Shown here piece by piece: positions 17,688-27,372 of a DNA stretch of 64,000 nt. Position 1 is the stretch's first letter. The number at the start of each line of letters is the position of its first letter. Source of the stretch: Alistipes sp. (GTDB lineage: Bacteria > Bacteroidota > Bacteroidia > Bacteroidales > Rikenellaceae). The position numbers were made by a program, and so were the translations under genes. The stretch covers positions 171,654 through 235,653 of the forward strand of contig JAFQOR010000012.1 in NCBI GenBank assembly GCA_017403125.1. The letters are read 5' to 3'. Below the pieces are notes generated by a model. That model was not told where the DNA came from and searched no databases. It saw only the letters and a program-made list of their open reading frames with translations.

Positions 17688-20648
17688 ATGACAAACAAAC
17701 AGATAATGAGGCAGACTACCAAAAACCTACTCACCTTAACGCTGATGCTTGTGCTATTCCTCGTGGAGCTTTCGGCACAGAACATGGTAAAAGTTAGCGG
17801 CACAATGACCGATGCCCTCGACTCCTCGCCAATCATCGGAGGCACCATCGTTGCGGGCCCCACATCGGGCGTCACCACAAGTGTTGAGGGCACCTACACA
17901 ATCACCGTAGCCCAAGGCACGACACTCTCGTATCAGTATCTCGGATACCAAACCGTGGAGTGGACAGTACCCAATGGCGTGACGGAGATTACGCATGATG
18001 TGGCACTCGAAGCGGCGCAGTTCGTAGCCGACGAGATTGTGGTCGTAGCATATGGCGTACGCAAGAAGGGGACTATTGCCGGCTCGGTATCGACCGTTAA
18101 GGCAGAGAGACTCGAAGCCGTGCCCGCCGCAGGCTTCGACCAAGCATTGCAGGGACAGAGTCCCGGACTCATGGTCCTCTCCAATTCGGGAGAGCCAAGC
18201 AAGGCGGCAACGTTTCAGATTCGAGGTACAAACTCCATAAATTCGGGAACCTCGCCCCTCTTTATCCTCGACGGAGTACCCATTTCGAGTAGCGACTTCA
18301 ACGCCATATCGCCCTCGGACATCGAGTCCATCTCGGTATTAAAGGATGCCTCGTCATCTTCGATATATGGCGCGCGTGCAGCAAATGGCGTTGTGGTAAT
18401 CACCACCAAGCGAGGCACAGCGATGGATAGTGCAAAGGTTACGTTCCGCACCCAGGTGGGCATATCGCAGCTCGCCCACGGCAATTGGGAGCTTATGGAC
18501 ACCCCCGAGCGTATAGCCTTCGAGAAGGAGATTGGCCTGGATGCCGGCAAGAACTACGATTTGCTGTCGCAAACGAACGTAAATTGGCTCGAAGCCGTAT
18601 TCAATAGCCACGCCCTATTACAGAACTACGACCTCTCGGTGAGTCGTGCCACGGACAAGATGAACTACTACGTTTCGGGCTCGTTCTTCGATCAGGATGG
18701 CATTGCACAAGGTTCGTCGTTCCGACGCTACAACATACGCGCAAACGCCGACGTCAGGGCCTCGAAGTGGCTGCGTATAGGCACCAACACCATGGCAGCA
18801 TACGAGCAGGTGGAGCAGGCCGAGGATGGAGAATACGCTCTCTACTCACCCATTTCGGCAAGCCGATTCATGCTACCCTACTGGAACCCCTATCGCGAAG
18901 ATGGTTCGATAGCATCGCAGAGTGACGGCAGCTGGACAGGCACCGGACAAAACCCCATGGAGTGGATGGAGAACAACCGCCAACTAAACAAAAAATACAA
19001 GGTGCTTACAACCCTGTTTGCCGAGATTACACCCATCGAGAATCTCACCATACGTTCGCAGTTTGGCGCCGACTACACCAACTCCACAGCCTTCATGCAG
19101 TCGATGCCGAGCTATGCTCCAAACAACGGTATAGGCGTTGCCGGGCGTGCAGCATACAACACGCTAAACCTCACGGTGACCAACACCATAAACTACCGTA
19201 CGACAATCAACGATTTGCACGCACTAAACTTTCTCGCGGGTCAGGAGGGCGTCGATTACGACTACGAGGGCTTTCAGGCTATAACGCAGGGGCAGAACAA
19301 CGACTTCCTGACAACCATGTCGTCGGGCTCACGCGTTATATCGTGGGGCGACGTGACCGATGCTTACAGCTTCCTCTCGTTCTTTGCGCGTGCCGAATAT
19401 AGCTACGACGACCGATACTACGCCGACCTCTCGGTGCGTAGCGACGCATCTTCGCGCTTCGGTCGCAATGGTCGCTGGGCAACGTTCTGGTCACTGGGTT
19501 TGATGTGGAATGCCAAGCGAGAGTCGTTCCTCGACAGCACCGACTGGCTGACAACGGCACAGGTTACGTTCAGCACCGGAACATCGGGCAACTCCTCTAT
19601 CCCCAACTTCGACCACCTGGCATTGGTAGGCGGCGGTGCGAACTACAACGATAATGCCGGCATCTACCCGATGCAAAGTGGCAATGAGGAGTTGGGATGG
19701 GAGAGACTATGGACAACAAACCTTGCACTGCGCCTGGGTTTTCTACACCGTTTCAACATCGATATAGAACTGTACAACAAACTCACGACCGATATGCTTA
19801 TGTCTGTCCCCATATCCTATGCCGACAAGGGCGAGGGATTCCGTTGGGATAACATCGGAGCCATGGTGAATCGTGGCGCCGAAATATCGCTCAACTTGGG
19901 CGTTATACGCACCAGAGAGTTATCATGGGATATTACCGCAAACGTTTCGTACAACCACAACAAGATTACGGAACTCTACAACGGATTAGACGAGTACGAA
20001 CTCTCATCGACAAGCACTAAACTTGTTGTTGGGCACTCCGTAGGAGAATTTTACATAAACCGCTATGCGGGCGTCAATCCCGCCAACGGCGATGCCCTGT
20101 GGCTAACAAAGGAGGGTGAGGTGACTACCGAGTTCAACGAGAGCGACAAGGTGATGATAGGCAAGAGCTACATCGCACCATGGCAGGGCGGCTTCGGCAC
20201 AACATTGCAGTGGAGGGGGCTATCGGTCTCGGCACAGTTCAGCTGGGTTGCCGACCGCTGGATGTTCAACAACGACCGCTTCTTCGAGGAGAGCAATGGT
20301 CTGTACTCGGCATACAACCAATCACGACGCCTGCTCTACGACCGCTGGAAGCAACCGGGAGATGTCACCGACATACCGCGCTATGGCGTAACACCACAAA
20401 TGGACTCGCGCTTCTTGGAGAATGCCTCGTTCCTGCGCTTGAAGAATGTCATGATAAGCTATTCGCTACCCGACAAAGTGCTACGACGCACGAAGTTCTT
20501 CACCTCGATGCGCATCTACTTACAAGCACAGAATCTGCTTACGTTCACGCCATTTACGGGCATCGACCCCGAGTCGTCGAGCAACGTATATAAGGCGCAA
20601 TACCCCATGGCACGCCAATACTCTGTGGGCATCGATTTAAGCTTCTAA
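17688..20648 (+). CDS. SusC/RagA-family TonB-dependent outer-membrane transporter
   Basis: The outer-membrane barrel of a nutrient importer, 986 aa. In order: signal peptide (to ELSAQ, ~residue 31), a carboxypeptidase-regulatory-like domain (VKVSGTMTD...LSYQYLGYQ), a TonB box (DEIVVVAYG), the SusC motif KKGTIAGSVS, the plug (FQIRGTNSINSGTSPLFILDGVP, SISVLKDASSSSIYGARAANG) and the 22-strand barrel ending in the C-terminal Phe (YSVGIDLSF). The ATG at 17688, after an A-rich stretch, is favoured over 17658. SusD follows after 15 nt. SusCD pairs import glycans or peptides; the locus has a protease and no glycosidase, which points to peptides. Confidence 0.95.
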   Translation: MTNKQIMRQTTKNLLTLTLMLVLFLVELSAQNMVKVSGTMTDALDSSPIIGGTIVAGPTSGVTTSVEGTYTITVAQGTTLSYQYLGYQTVEWTVPNGVTEITHDVALEAAQFVADEIVVVAYGVRKKGTIAGSVSTVKAERLEAVPAAGFDQALQGQSPGLMVLSNSGEPSKAATFQIRGTNSINSGTSPLFILDGVPISSSDFNAISPSDIESISVLKDASSSSIYGARAANGVVVITTKRGTAMDSAKVTFRTQVGISQLAHGNWELMDTPERIAFEKEIGLDAGKNYDLLSQTNVNWLEAVFNSHALLQNYDLSVSRATDKMNYYVSGSFFDQDGIAQGSSFRRYNIRANADVRASKWLRIGTNTMAAYEQVEQAEDGEYALYSPISASRFMLPYWNPYREDGSIASQSDGSWTGTGQNPMEWMENNRQLNKKYKVLTTLFAEITPIENLTIRSQFGADYTNSTAFMQSMPSYAPNNGIGVAGRAAYNTLNLTVTNTINYRTTINDLHALNFLAGQEGVDYDYEGFQAITQGQNNDFLTTMSSGSRVISWGDVTDAYSFLSFFARAEYSYDDRYYADLSVRSDASSRFGRNGRWATFWSLGLMWNAKRESFLDSTDWLTTAQVTFSTGTSGNSSIPNFDHLALVGGGANYNDNAGIYPMQSGNEELGWERLWTTNLALRLGFLHRFNIDIELYNKLTTDMLMSVPISYADKGEGFRWDNIGAMVNRGAEISLNLGVIRTRELSWDITANVSYNHNKITELYNGLDEYELSSTSTKLVVGHSVGEFYINRYAGVNPANGDALWLTKEGEVTTEFNESDKVMIGKSYIAPWQGGFGTTLQWRGLSVSAQFSWVADRWMFNNDRFFEESNGLYSAYNQSRRLLYDRWKQPGDVTDIPRYGVTPQMDSRFLENASFLRLKNVMISYSLPDKVLRRTKFFTSMRIYLQAQNLLTFTPFTGIDPESSSNVYKAQYPMARQYSVGIDLSF

Positions 20649-20663
20649 TACCGCACCATGACT

Positions 20664-22190
20664 ATGAAAAAGATACACACTCTCGCACTCGTTACTGCGA
20701 TGCTTGTGGGCGTTGCGACCACCACGACATCGTGCTTGGAGAAGTACCCCGACAACGCAATACCTGCCGACAAGGCGATAACCGACCTCGAAACGCTGGA
20801 CCAGGCAGCCATAGGGGTATATGATGCCTTCAAGAGCGGAGCTCTATACAGTGGCTACCTCACGCTGCTACCCGATATTCAGTGTGATATGGTGCACGCC
20901 ATAAATGGTTATACAAACACCTACGGCAACATCTGGCGATGGGATATTCTCGCTACCAACACCGAGATAACGTCGGTCTATGCCGCGTTGTACGACGTCA
21001 TTGCTCGCGCCAACTTCCTTTTGGAGTACGCACCGCGCGTGGAGCCGACATTGACAACCGACGAGGAGATGACGCAGTTCGAACAGATTTGCGGCGAGGC
21101 ATACTTTGCCCGTGCCCTCGCCTACTCGGAGCTAATACGCCTATATTGCAAGAGCTACGAGAACAAGGAGCAGGCAGAAACAGAACTCGGCGTAGTGCTC
21201 ATCACAAAGTACAACAGCGACGAGCCTATCGTGCGTTCATCGCTTCAAGCCTCGTATGAACTTGTCATTGCCGACTTGGAGAGGGCTGCCGAAATGATGG
21301 ATATCGACGAAAATTCGCACACGGGTATTATCTACAACTCTACCTACTTCAACGAGTACACCGCCTATGCTTTGCGTGCGCGCGTGGCGCTCTACATGAA
21401 GGAGTACGATACCGCCATAGAGTACTCGACAAAGGTTATCGACAGCGGCTACTACGCCCTCTCGGCGGCTAATGCCGAGTATAGTTCGGGCATGAGCTAC
21501 TTCACATATATGTGGCAGTACGACGACGCTACGGAGATTATCTGGAAGGTGGGCTTCACGATTAACTCCTATGGTGGAGCGTTGGGACGTGTCTTCTTCA
21601 ACTACGACTACATCTCGATGAAGCCCGACTATGTGCCTTCGGAGTGGGTGTTGAGCCTCTACGACGTTGCGGATCTGCGCTACGGCAACTACTTCTACAC
21701 CTACACCACCGGACACAGCCATGGCCTTACGTGGCCTCTCCTGGTCAAATACTTCGGCAACATGAACTTCTTTAACCAGCAGATACTCCACACCTCGATG
21801 CCAAAGCCGCTGCGCCTTGCCGAGCAGTACCTGATACGCGCCGAGGCTTATGCTTCGGGTGTTGGCAACTACGCCATGGCAGGCGACGACATCGCAATGC
21901 TTCGCAGTGCGCGCTACCAATCTTATGGCGGCAGCGTATCAATGACCGAGGATAACGCCATGCAGATTATCGAGGAGGAGCGCATCAAGGAGCTCTACAT
22001 GGAGGGCTTCCGCCTGATGGACCTCAAACGCTGGCACAAGGGCTTCGAGCGCACCCCCCAAACCGAGTCGATAGAGAGTGGCAGCTCGCTGAAAATCGAG
22101 GCCGACGACGCACTCTTCGTATGGCCCATACCGCAACACGAGTTGGAGTCTCCGGGCTCGATGATAGAACCTAACGATAGTAACAAATAG
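20664..22190 (+). CDS. SusD/RagB-family surface lipoprotein
   Basis: The lid that covers the SusC barrel and binds the nutrient, 508 aa. A lipoprotein signal ends TTTTSC (Cys ~23), followed by LEKYPDN as in most SusD proteins. N-terminal TPR-like helices (residues ~60-200: EQICGEAYFARALAYSELIRLY is the hallmark region) precede the variable binding loops, and EERIKELYMEGFRLMDLKRWHKG near the C-terminus is the conserved RagB/SusD motif. The frame starts at 20658; MKK at 20664 is the probable start. Confidence 0.95.
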   Translation: MKKIHTLALVTAMLVGVATTTTSCLEKYPDNAIPADKAITDLETLDQAAIGVYDAFKSGALYSGYLTLLPDIQCDMVHAINGYTNTYGNIWRWDILATNTEITSVYAALYDVIARANFLLEYAPRVEPTLTTDEEMTQFEQICGEAYFARALAYSELIRLYCKSYENKEQAETELGVVLITKYNSDEPIVRSSLQASYELVIADLERAAEMMDIDENSHTGIIYNSTYFNEYTAYALRARVALYMKEYDTAIEYSTKVIDSGYYALSAANAEYSSGMSYFTYMWQYDDATEIIWKVGFTINSYGGALGRVFFNYDYISMKPDYVPSEWVLSLYDVADLRYGNYFYTYTTGHSHGLTWPLLVKYFGNMNFFNQQILHTSMPKPLRLAEQYLIRAEAYASGVGNYAMAGDDIAMLRSARYQSYGGSVSMTEDNAMQIIEEERIKELYMEGFRLMDLKRWHKGFERTPQTESIESGSSLKIEADDALFVWPIPQHELESPGSMIEPNDSNK

Positions 22191-22204
22191 CAAACACGCA
22201 ATAT

Positions 22205-23101
22205 ATGAACAGAAGTATAATGAGCAGCAAAGTTCGTATTACCGCCCTACTGCTACTCGTTGCCGGCATAGGCTATGGGTGCAGTGCCGACAGGGTGACA
22301 TACGAGGGCAAGGACCACATAATGTTCTCCGACGAGAGCTACGACCTTGGTGTTCTCGATGCCGAAGAGTGGTTCGAGATACCCATCTCTGCCATGCGCA
22401 GCTGCGACCACGACCGTAACATCGGCGTCGAGGTCTTGGCTTCGCGTAGCAATGCAATCGAGGGTCTGCACTACACCATCGAGCAGAATACGTTGCGCAT
22501 CCCCGCAGGTAAACTCACTACCGAACTCCGCATCAAGGCCAACCCCGACAACATAGCTCTCACCGACTCTTTGGGCATCGCCCTGCGTCTGGTAATCGAC
22601 GAGGAGTACAAGTGGGATGAGTATGGCATCGAGGCAGAGGTACATCTACACAAGTGCTGTCCGATGGATATGAGTCTGTTTACGGGATACTGCAAGCTCA
22701 CATCGACATGGATAATGCAGTATATGAATTCGGATGCGAGGTTGGTACGCACCGAGCGCGACCCCAACGACGAAAATACGATAATCGTAAGGGATATGTT
22801 CTACAACGGCTACGACGTACGTCTTAGGTTCGATGGCAGGGAGCGCCTGAACCCCATCATGAACTTCGACGAGCACGTCATAGGCAGCACGGGCGAGGCC
22901 TTCGGCACCATATATGGCAACGGCAAGCTGATGATGGCAGAGCCCACGGGATATACCTCCTACTACGGCACCTGCGAACGCTTTGCAGTGCAGTATGCAA
23001 CAATCTATGTCGAGGAGGTGGGGACTGTTGGCACCTACGTCAATATCTTCGAGTGGATATCGGACGACGAAGCAGAGCGCATAATGCGCGAGGGCTTCTA
23101 A
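22205..23101 (+). CDS. DUF4843-like surface lipoprotein
   Basis: A 298-aa lipoprotein: signal ending GIGYGC, then SADRVTYEGKDHIMFSD. The first ~140 residues (YDLGVLDAEEWFEIPI, NTLRIPAGKLTTELRIKANPD) resemble the DUF4843 immunoglobulin-like domain that often follows SusCD. The C-terminal half (DMSLFTGYCKLTSTWIMQY...) looks like a second, lipocalin-like beta domain, possibly DUF4984. It lies 14 nt after susD. Probably an accessory binding protein of the importer; no enzymatic motif is seen. Confidence 0.75.
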   Translation: MNRSIMSSKVRITALLLLVAGIGYGCSADRVTYEGKDHIMFSDESYDLGVLDAEEWFEIPISAMRSCDHDRNIGVEVLASRSNAIEGLHYTIEQNTLRIPAGKLTTELRIKANPDNIALTDSLGIALRLVIDEEYKWDEYGIEAEVHLHKCCPMDMSLFTGYCKLTSTWIMQYMNSDARLVRTERDPNDENTIIVRDMFYNGYDVRLRFDGRERLNPIMNFDEHVIGSTGEAFGTIYGNGKLMMAEPTGYTSYYGTCERFAVQYATIYVEEVGTVGTYVNIFEWISDDEAERIMREGF

Positions 23102-23145
23102 CAATAGGCATACAGAGATTAGGAAATTAGAAAAAAGAGATAGCT

Positions 23146-24705
23146 ATGAGAGTTTTTACAGAAAAATTATCATTGGCGATGTTGCTTATCGCCATGTCGG
23201 TCGTTACGTCACTGTCGTGCGACAAGGAGAAGTCCGAGGGTGGTGGAGTCACGATGCCCCAAACACAGAGCATAAAGTGCAGTGTAGGTGAGCGTCCTAC
23301 ACTCTCGTTTACGGTGAATGGCAGTTGGCAACTGTCGTCGGATGCTACATGGTGCAAGTTCATTAGCCAAAGTGGCGACGTCCTCGACATCTCGGGTAAC
23401 GCCGGCTCGCACACCATAACGCTACGCATCACCGACGATAACCTCGCCGATAGCGCTACGATTGCCAACCTCACAATGAAGATGGGCAGCCAGACGGCAG
23501 TCATCGCCGTTGTGGAGCGCAGTGCAAGAGAGGCAGAGATATCTCTTTATGACGAGAATGGCAAACCAATACAAGCCATTCCCGTAGGCTTTGACGACTA
23601 CGCCACGTTCTATGTCGAGGCGAACTTTCGTTTTGCAGCCACGGAGTTCCCCTATTGGGTAGAGTTCATGGGTGGTTCGGTGACGGGCGCTGCCAACGAG
23701 CGTGTTACGGCAAAGGCTCGTATCATCCCCGACGGGAATATCGAGCGCTACCCCATCGACATCGAGGGGGGATTCACCGCTACCTTCGCCGACGAGACGG
23801 GCGAAAAGAGTTTCACATTCCCCGTGGTATATGAGGGTATCGGCGACGACAAACTGATGTTCACAGGTCCCACAGAGAAGCCCTTTGGCTGGGAGGTATC
23901 GCTCGACGGCAAGATATTCCGACAGGAGAACGATGCAAACGACACACACGTAGAGTTCCCGGACAAGCTCACATTCAACATTGTGGCACACAACGACGAC
24001 TACGAGATTATATGCATGGAGCAAATCGTGGAGTGTGGCCTGCCCTCGTATGACATCAACGCTATGTGGATGAACTTCGATAAGGAGACTATGACGCTCA
24101 CCGTCAATCCCACGACAAAGAGCCGCTACGGCTCGGTAATGGCGCTACCTCGCGGCATATACAACCAGATATGCGACGACATAAAGGCTAATATCTTTGA
24201 ATTTGACTACACCACGGGCATCAGTCTCGAAACAGTGAAATATGAGTATCTCAAATATGTCATCGTAGAGTTCACGCAGAGAGATTTCACGGAGCGTGGT
24301 GCCTACGAAGGCATGTATGTCTATCACTCACTCACGACCTACGAGATTCCGTGCGAGAGCTACCACGATACGGCTGTAATTGCAGAGTATGGTGTCGAGG
24401 AGGCCTTCACATGCCCCTTCCCCAAGCCTGTCGAGGGGAAGCACCCGAATATCATCATCGACCCACGTATCGAGGGCTGGAATACGGACAGCGTTACAGA
24501 GGGCGCAGCAAGTGTCGAGTTCTACTACAAGGGCGAGCGTCTGTTGCAGAGTCGCGGAGAGTTTGAGCTGGGAGAGAACAAAGATGAGGTGATGGCTGCA
24601 CAACTCGTCGGCCCTGCCGAGGAGTTTAGCGAAGAGGTCTATGTGGTATTCAAGGTTGGCGATAGCGCAAAGAAGCTACTTGTGGTTACACCTCCTGCGA
24701 TTTAG
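23146..24705 (+). CDS. BACON/DUF5003-like surface lipoprotein
   Basis: A 519-aa lipoprotein (signal ending SLSC, then DKEKSEGGG, acidic as in surface-export signals). Residues ~40-125 form a BACON-like fold (NGSWQLSSDATWCKFISQSG...TAVIAVVERS). The remaining ~390 residues match the region often called DUF5003 (ISLYDENGKPI, FPYWVEFMGG, EKPFGWEVSLDGK). No catalytic motif is visible. The position between the DUF4843-like and LRR lipoproteins in one transcript suggests a structural or ligand-binding part of the surface complex. The family name is given with moderate confidence. Confidence 0.72.
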   Translation: MRVFTEKLSLAMLLIAMSVVTSLSCDKEKSEGGGVTMPQTQSIKCSVGERPTLSFTVNGSWQLSSDATWCKFISQSGDVLDISGNAGSHTITLRITDDNLADSATIANLTMKMGSQTAVIAVVERSAREAEISLYDENGKPIQAIPVGFDDYATFYVEANFRFAATEFPYWVEFMGGSVTGAANERVTAKARIIPDGNIERYPIDIEGGFTATFADETGEKSFTFPVVYEGIGDDKLMFTGPTEKPFGWEVSLDGKIFRQENDANDTHVEFPDKLTFNIVAHNDDYEIICMEQIVECGLPSYDINAMWMNFDKETMTLTVNPTTKSRYGSVMALPRGIYNQICDDIKANIFEFDYTTGISLETVKYEYLKYVIVEFTQRDFTERGAYEGMYVYHSLTTYEIPCESYHDTAVIAEYGVEEAFTCPFPKPVEGKHPNIIIDPRIEGWNTDSVTEGAASVEFYYKGERLLQSRGEFELGENKDEVMAAQLVGPAEEFSEEVYVVFKVGDSAKKLLVVTPPAI

Positions 24706-24739
24706 TCTTCCCCGAAAACACAAAAAACAGAGTATAACA

Positions 24740-27361
24740 ATGAGAAACATAGTTATATACGCACTATTGAGCCTTACGTTAGCCACATCCACACTCATCT
24801 CGGCATGCTCGAAGAGTGACGATGCGGCACTTGATGCCTATTATGGCTACGTGCAGTTCAAAGTGGTAAAGGAGGCATCCATGACGGAGCAGAGCACACG
24901 CACCGACGTCTTGGAGTGGCTGTCGGATGCCCACAAGCTCACGGTTGTCATGCAGCACGAAGGTTCGACCATAAGCCAAACCCTGCCCCTGGCAAGCTAC
25001 GATAAGGAGAGTGCCGAGTGGGGACTTTACAGCGAGAAGCTACGTCTTATGACGGGCGACTACAACATCATAGGCATCTACCTCTACGACAACCTCGACA
25101 ACGAGTTGCTCGCTGGTGGCAATCAGGGCTCATTCACGGTGGAGTGTGGAGGTCTTGTGGTCAAGCCCATAGGTGTAAATACAGTGGAGCGCGGCAAGGT
25201 GTCGTTCATCCTCGGCAAGGAGTTTACGCGAAGCGAGGGCAGCTACCCTTTCAGTTCGATACGCAGCATCGACATCAGCGTGCGCAATAAGTTCTCGGGC
25301 AAGGTTACCACATTCCCAAAGCTCGCTACCACGATAGTCGAGGAGTTCGCAGATGGCTCGATGGACGAGGAGCTATATGGCGACCGTCGCCACCTATCGA
25401 CATTCGCCAAATGCGAGGGCGAGCACTGGTTGGAGGCGGGCAACTATATCGTTACCGCCTATACGACCTACTCCGATGCCAAGGGTAAATTGGTATTGGA
25501 GAGCGCATCGATAGTGGAGCAGGGCGTTGAGTTCACGGTTGAAGACAACCGTGTAAGCCGCAATGTGGAGGTACCTATTATGCTTACCGAGAGTGCTGCA
25601 CACATCAAAGACTACATGGCGCTCAAAGCGATATGGCTGGCACTCGACGGCGAGTCGTGGACCTTCCATGGCGAGGAGTACGTGGCTGGCGCTAATTGGG
25701 ATTTCAACAAGGATATAGATCTCTGGGGCGACCAGCCGGGTGTTACGCTCGACCAGGATGGGCGTGTCGTAGGTCTTAACCTCTCTGGCTTCGGCGCCGA
25801 GGGTGTAGTGCCCGAGGCGATAGGTCAACTCACCGAGTTGCGACTGCTCTACTTGGGCAACCACAACGAACTTATCGGAGGCTACGACAGCGCGTCCGAC
25901 GGTCGTATAGCGGCTCTGGACTACTACAACCGCCTATTGAAGTACGATGCTCGCGAGGAGCTTACACCCGAGCTTCAACGCGCCATAAACAGCGACGACA
26001 AGCAGCGCCCCATACTCTCGGGACGCATCGGGCTGAAAGATGTCGCCTTTGGCAACCTCACAAACGGCATCACCGGAGTATCACGCGCCGTGATGCGCCT
26101 GACGAAGTTGGAGCAACTATTCATTGCCAACTCACCCATTACGAACGAGGGGCTCTTTGTCGATATCGCCGATGACTCGCCCTACGCTGCGGAGAGTGTA
26201 ACGTGGAGCTGGGGCAACTTCCAAAACCTCTCGGACGTAGAGATATACAACTGTCCGAACTTGAATCGCCTGCCCACTGACATGCTCGCCGAACTTCCGA
26301 ATGTCGTGTCACTCAACATTGCCGTAAACCGCTCAATTAGCGGCGAACAGCTCAAAAAGGATTGGGAAACGATAATTGATGGCAAATCGGGAGGCAGCAT
26401 ACAGATTCTCTACCTCGGCTACAATAACCTGCGCGAAACGCCCTCGTTCGACTACCTGAAACGGATGTCGAAGTTGGGGTATCTCGACTGCTCGAACAAC
26501 AAGTTGGAGGTCGTACACCCCTTTGGTAAGGAGATTACGCCGACGACACTTATCTACGACAACAACCAAATAAGCAGCATCAAGGCAGCCGACGATGGCT
26601 ACTTCTGCGGTGTTTCGCAGATGGAGACCTTCTCCATTTCGGGCAACTGTCTGACCGAGCTACCCGACCTCTTCTCGGCACGCTCGGTGTATGGAATGGT
26701 TACGGCAAACTTCTCGAAGAACCTCATTTCGTCATTAGAGAATGGCGATGCGTGGCGCGGAGTAAATGCCTCGACACTGAATCTTGCCAACAACCGCTTC
26801 GAGGAGCTTCCGAAACGCATCATGCAGTCGGGCTCGCGCATCGAGACTTTGATGCTCGGCAGCAACGGCATGCGTAGAATCGATGAGGGGGCAATGCAGG
26901 GCGAATACAGCCACTTCCTTACGACCATCGATTTGAGCTACAACCGCCTTACGGAGCTTCCGTACAACGATTTTAGTGCACTCACAATGCCCTATCTCTA
27001 CGGTATCGACCTGTCGAGCAACGCCTTTGCGGAGTTCCCCTATGCGCCGTTGAGCATCGACCACCTCACGGTAATGAGCATACGCCAGCAGCGCGACGAC
27101 GAGGGTAACCGCACTCTGCGAGAGTGGCCAACGGGCCTATATACATGTCCGAAGATGAGCGCCTTCTACATAGGCTCGAACGACCTGCGCAAAATCGAGG
27201 ATACCATATCGCCCTACATCCTACTCTTCGAGATTAAGGATAACCCCAACATCTCGATAGACCTCTCGGCAGTATGTCCCTACATCGAGATGGGCTACTA
27301 CGAACTTATTTACGACTCGACGCAGGATATTCGGGGCTGCGACGCACTCAACCTCGACTAA
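24740..27361 (+). CDS. DUF4458-like leucine-rich-repeat lipoprotein
   Basis: An 873-aa lipoprotein: signal ending LISAC, then SKSDDA, a surface-export-type sequence. Residues ~25-290 form a DUF4458-like domain (YYGYVQFKVVKEA, YNIIGIYLYDNLDNELL). From ~310 onward leucine-rich repeats run to the end (LRLLYLGNHNEL, LGYLDCSNNKLEVV, TTIDLSYNRLTELP, LYGIDLSSNAFAEFP), giving a large curved binding surface. The frame reaches 24641 inside the previous gene, but the ATG at 24740 starts the signal peptide. Probably catches a protein ligand at the cell surface. Confidence 0.82.
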   Translation: MRNIVIYALLSLTLATSTLISACSKSDDAALDAYYGYVQFKVVKEASMTEQSTRTDVLEWLSDAHKLTVVMQHEGSTISQTLPLASYDKESAEWGLYSEKLRLMTGDYNIIGIYLYDNLDNELLAGGNQGSFTVECGGLVVKPIGVNTVERGKVSFILGKEFTRSEGSYPFSSIRSIDISVRNKFSGKVTTFPKLATTIVEEFADGSMDEELYGDRRHLSTFAKCEGEHWLEAGNYIVTAYTTYSDAKGKLVLESASIVEQGVEFTVEDNRVSRNVEVPIMLTESAAHIKDYMALKAIWLALDGESWTFHGEEYVAGANWDFNKDIDLWGDQPGVTLDQDGRVVGLNLSGFGAEGVVPEAIGQLTELRLLYLGNHNELIGGYDSASDGRIAALDYYNRLLKYDAREELTPELQRAINSDDKQRPILSGRIGLKDVAFGNLTNGITGVSRAVMRLTKLEQLFIANSPITNEGLFVDIADDSPYAAESVTWSWGNFQNLSDVEIYNCPNLNRLPTDMLAELPNVVSLNIAVNRSISGEQLKKDWETIIDGKSGGSIQILYLGYNNLRETPSFDYLKRMSKLGYLDCSNNKLEVVHPFGKEITPTTLIYDNNQISSIKAADDGYFCGVSQMETFSISGNCLTELPDLFSARSVYGMVTANFSKNLISSLENGDAWRGVNASTLNLANNRFEELPKRIMQSGSRIETLMLGSNGMRRIDEGAMQGEYSHFLTTIDLSYNRLTELPYNDFSALTMPYLYGIDLSSNAFAEFPYAPLSIDHLTVMSIRQQRDDEGNRTLREWPTGLYTCPKMSAFYIGSNDLRKIEDTISPYILLFEIKDNPNISIDLSAVCPYIEMGYYELIYDSTQDIRGCDALNLD

Positions 27362-27372
27362 AAAAGTGAGAT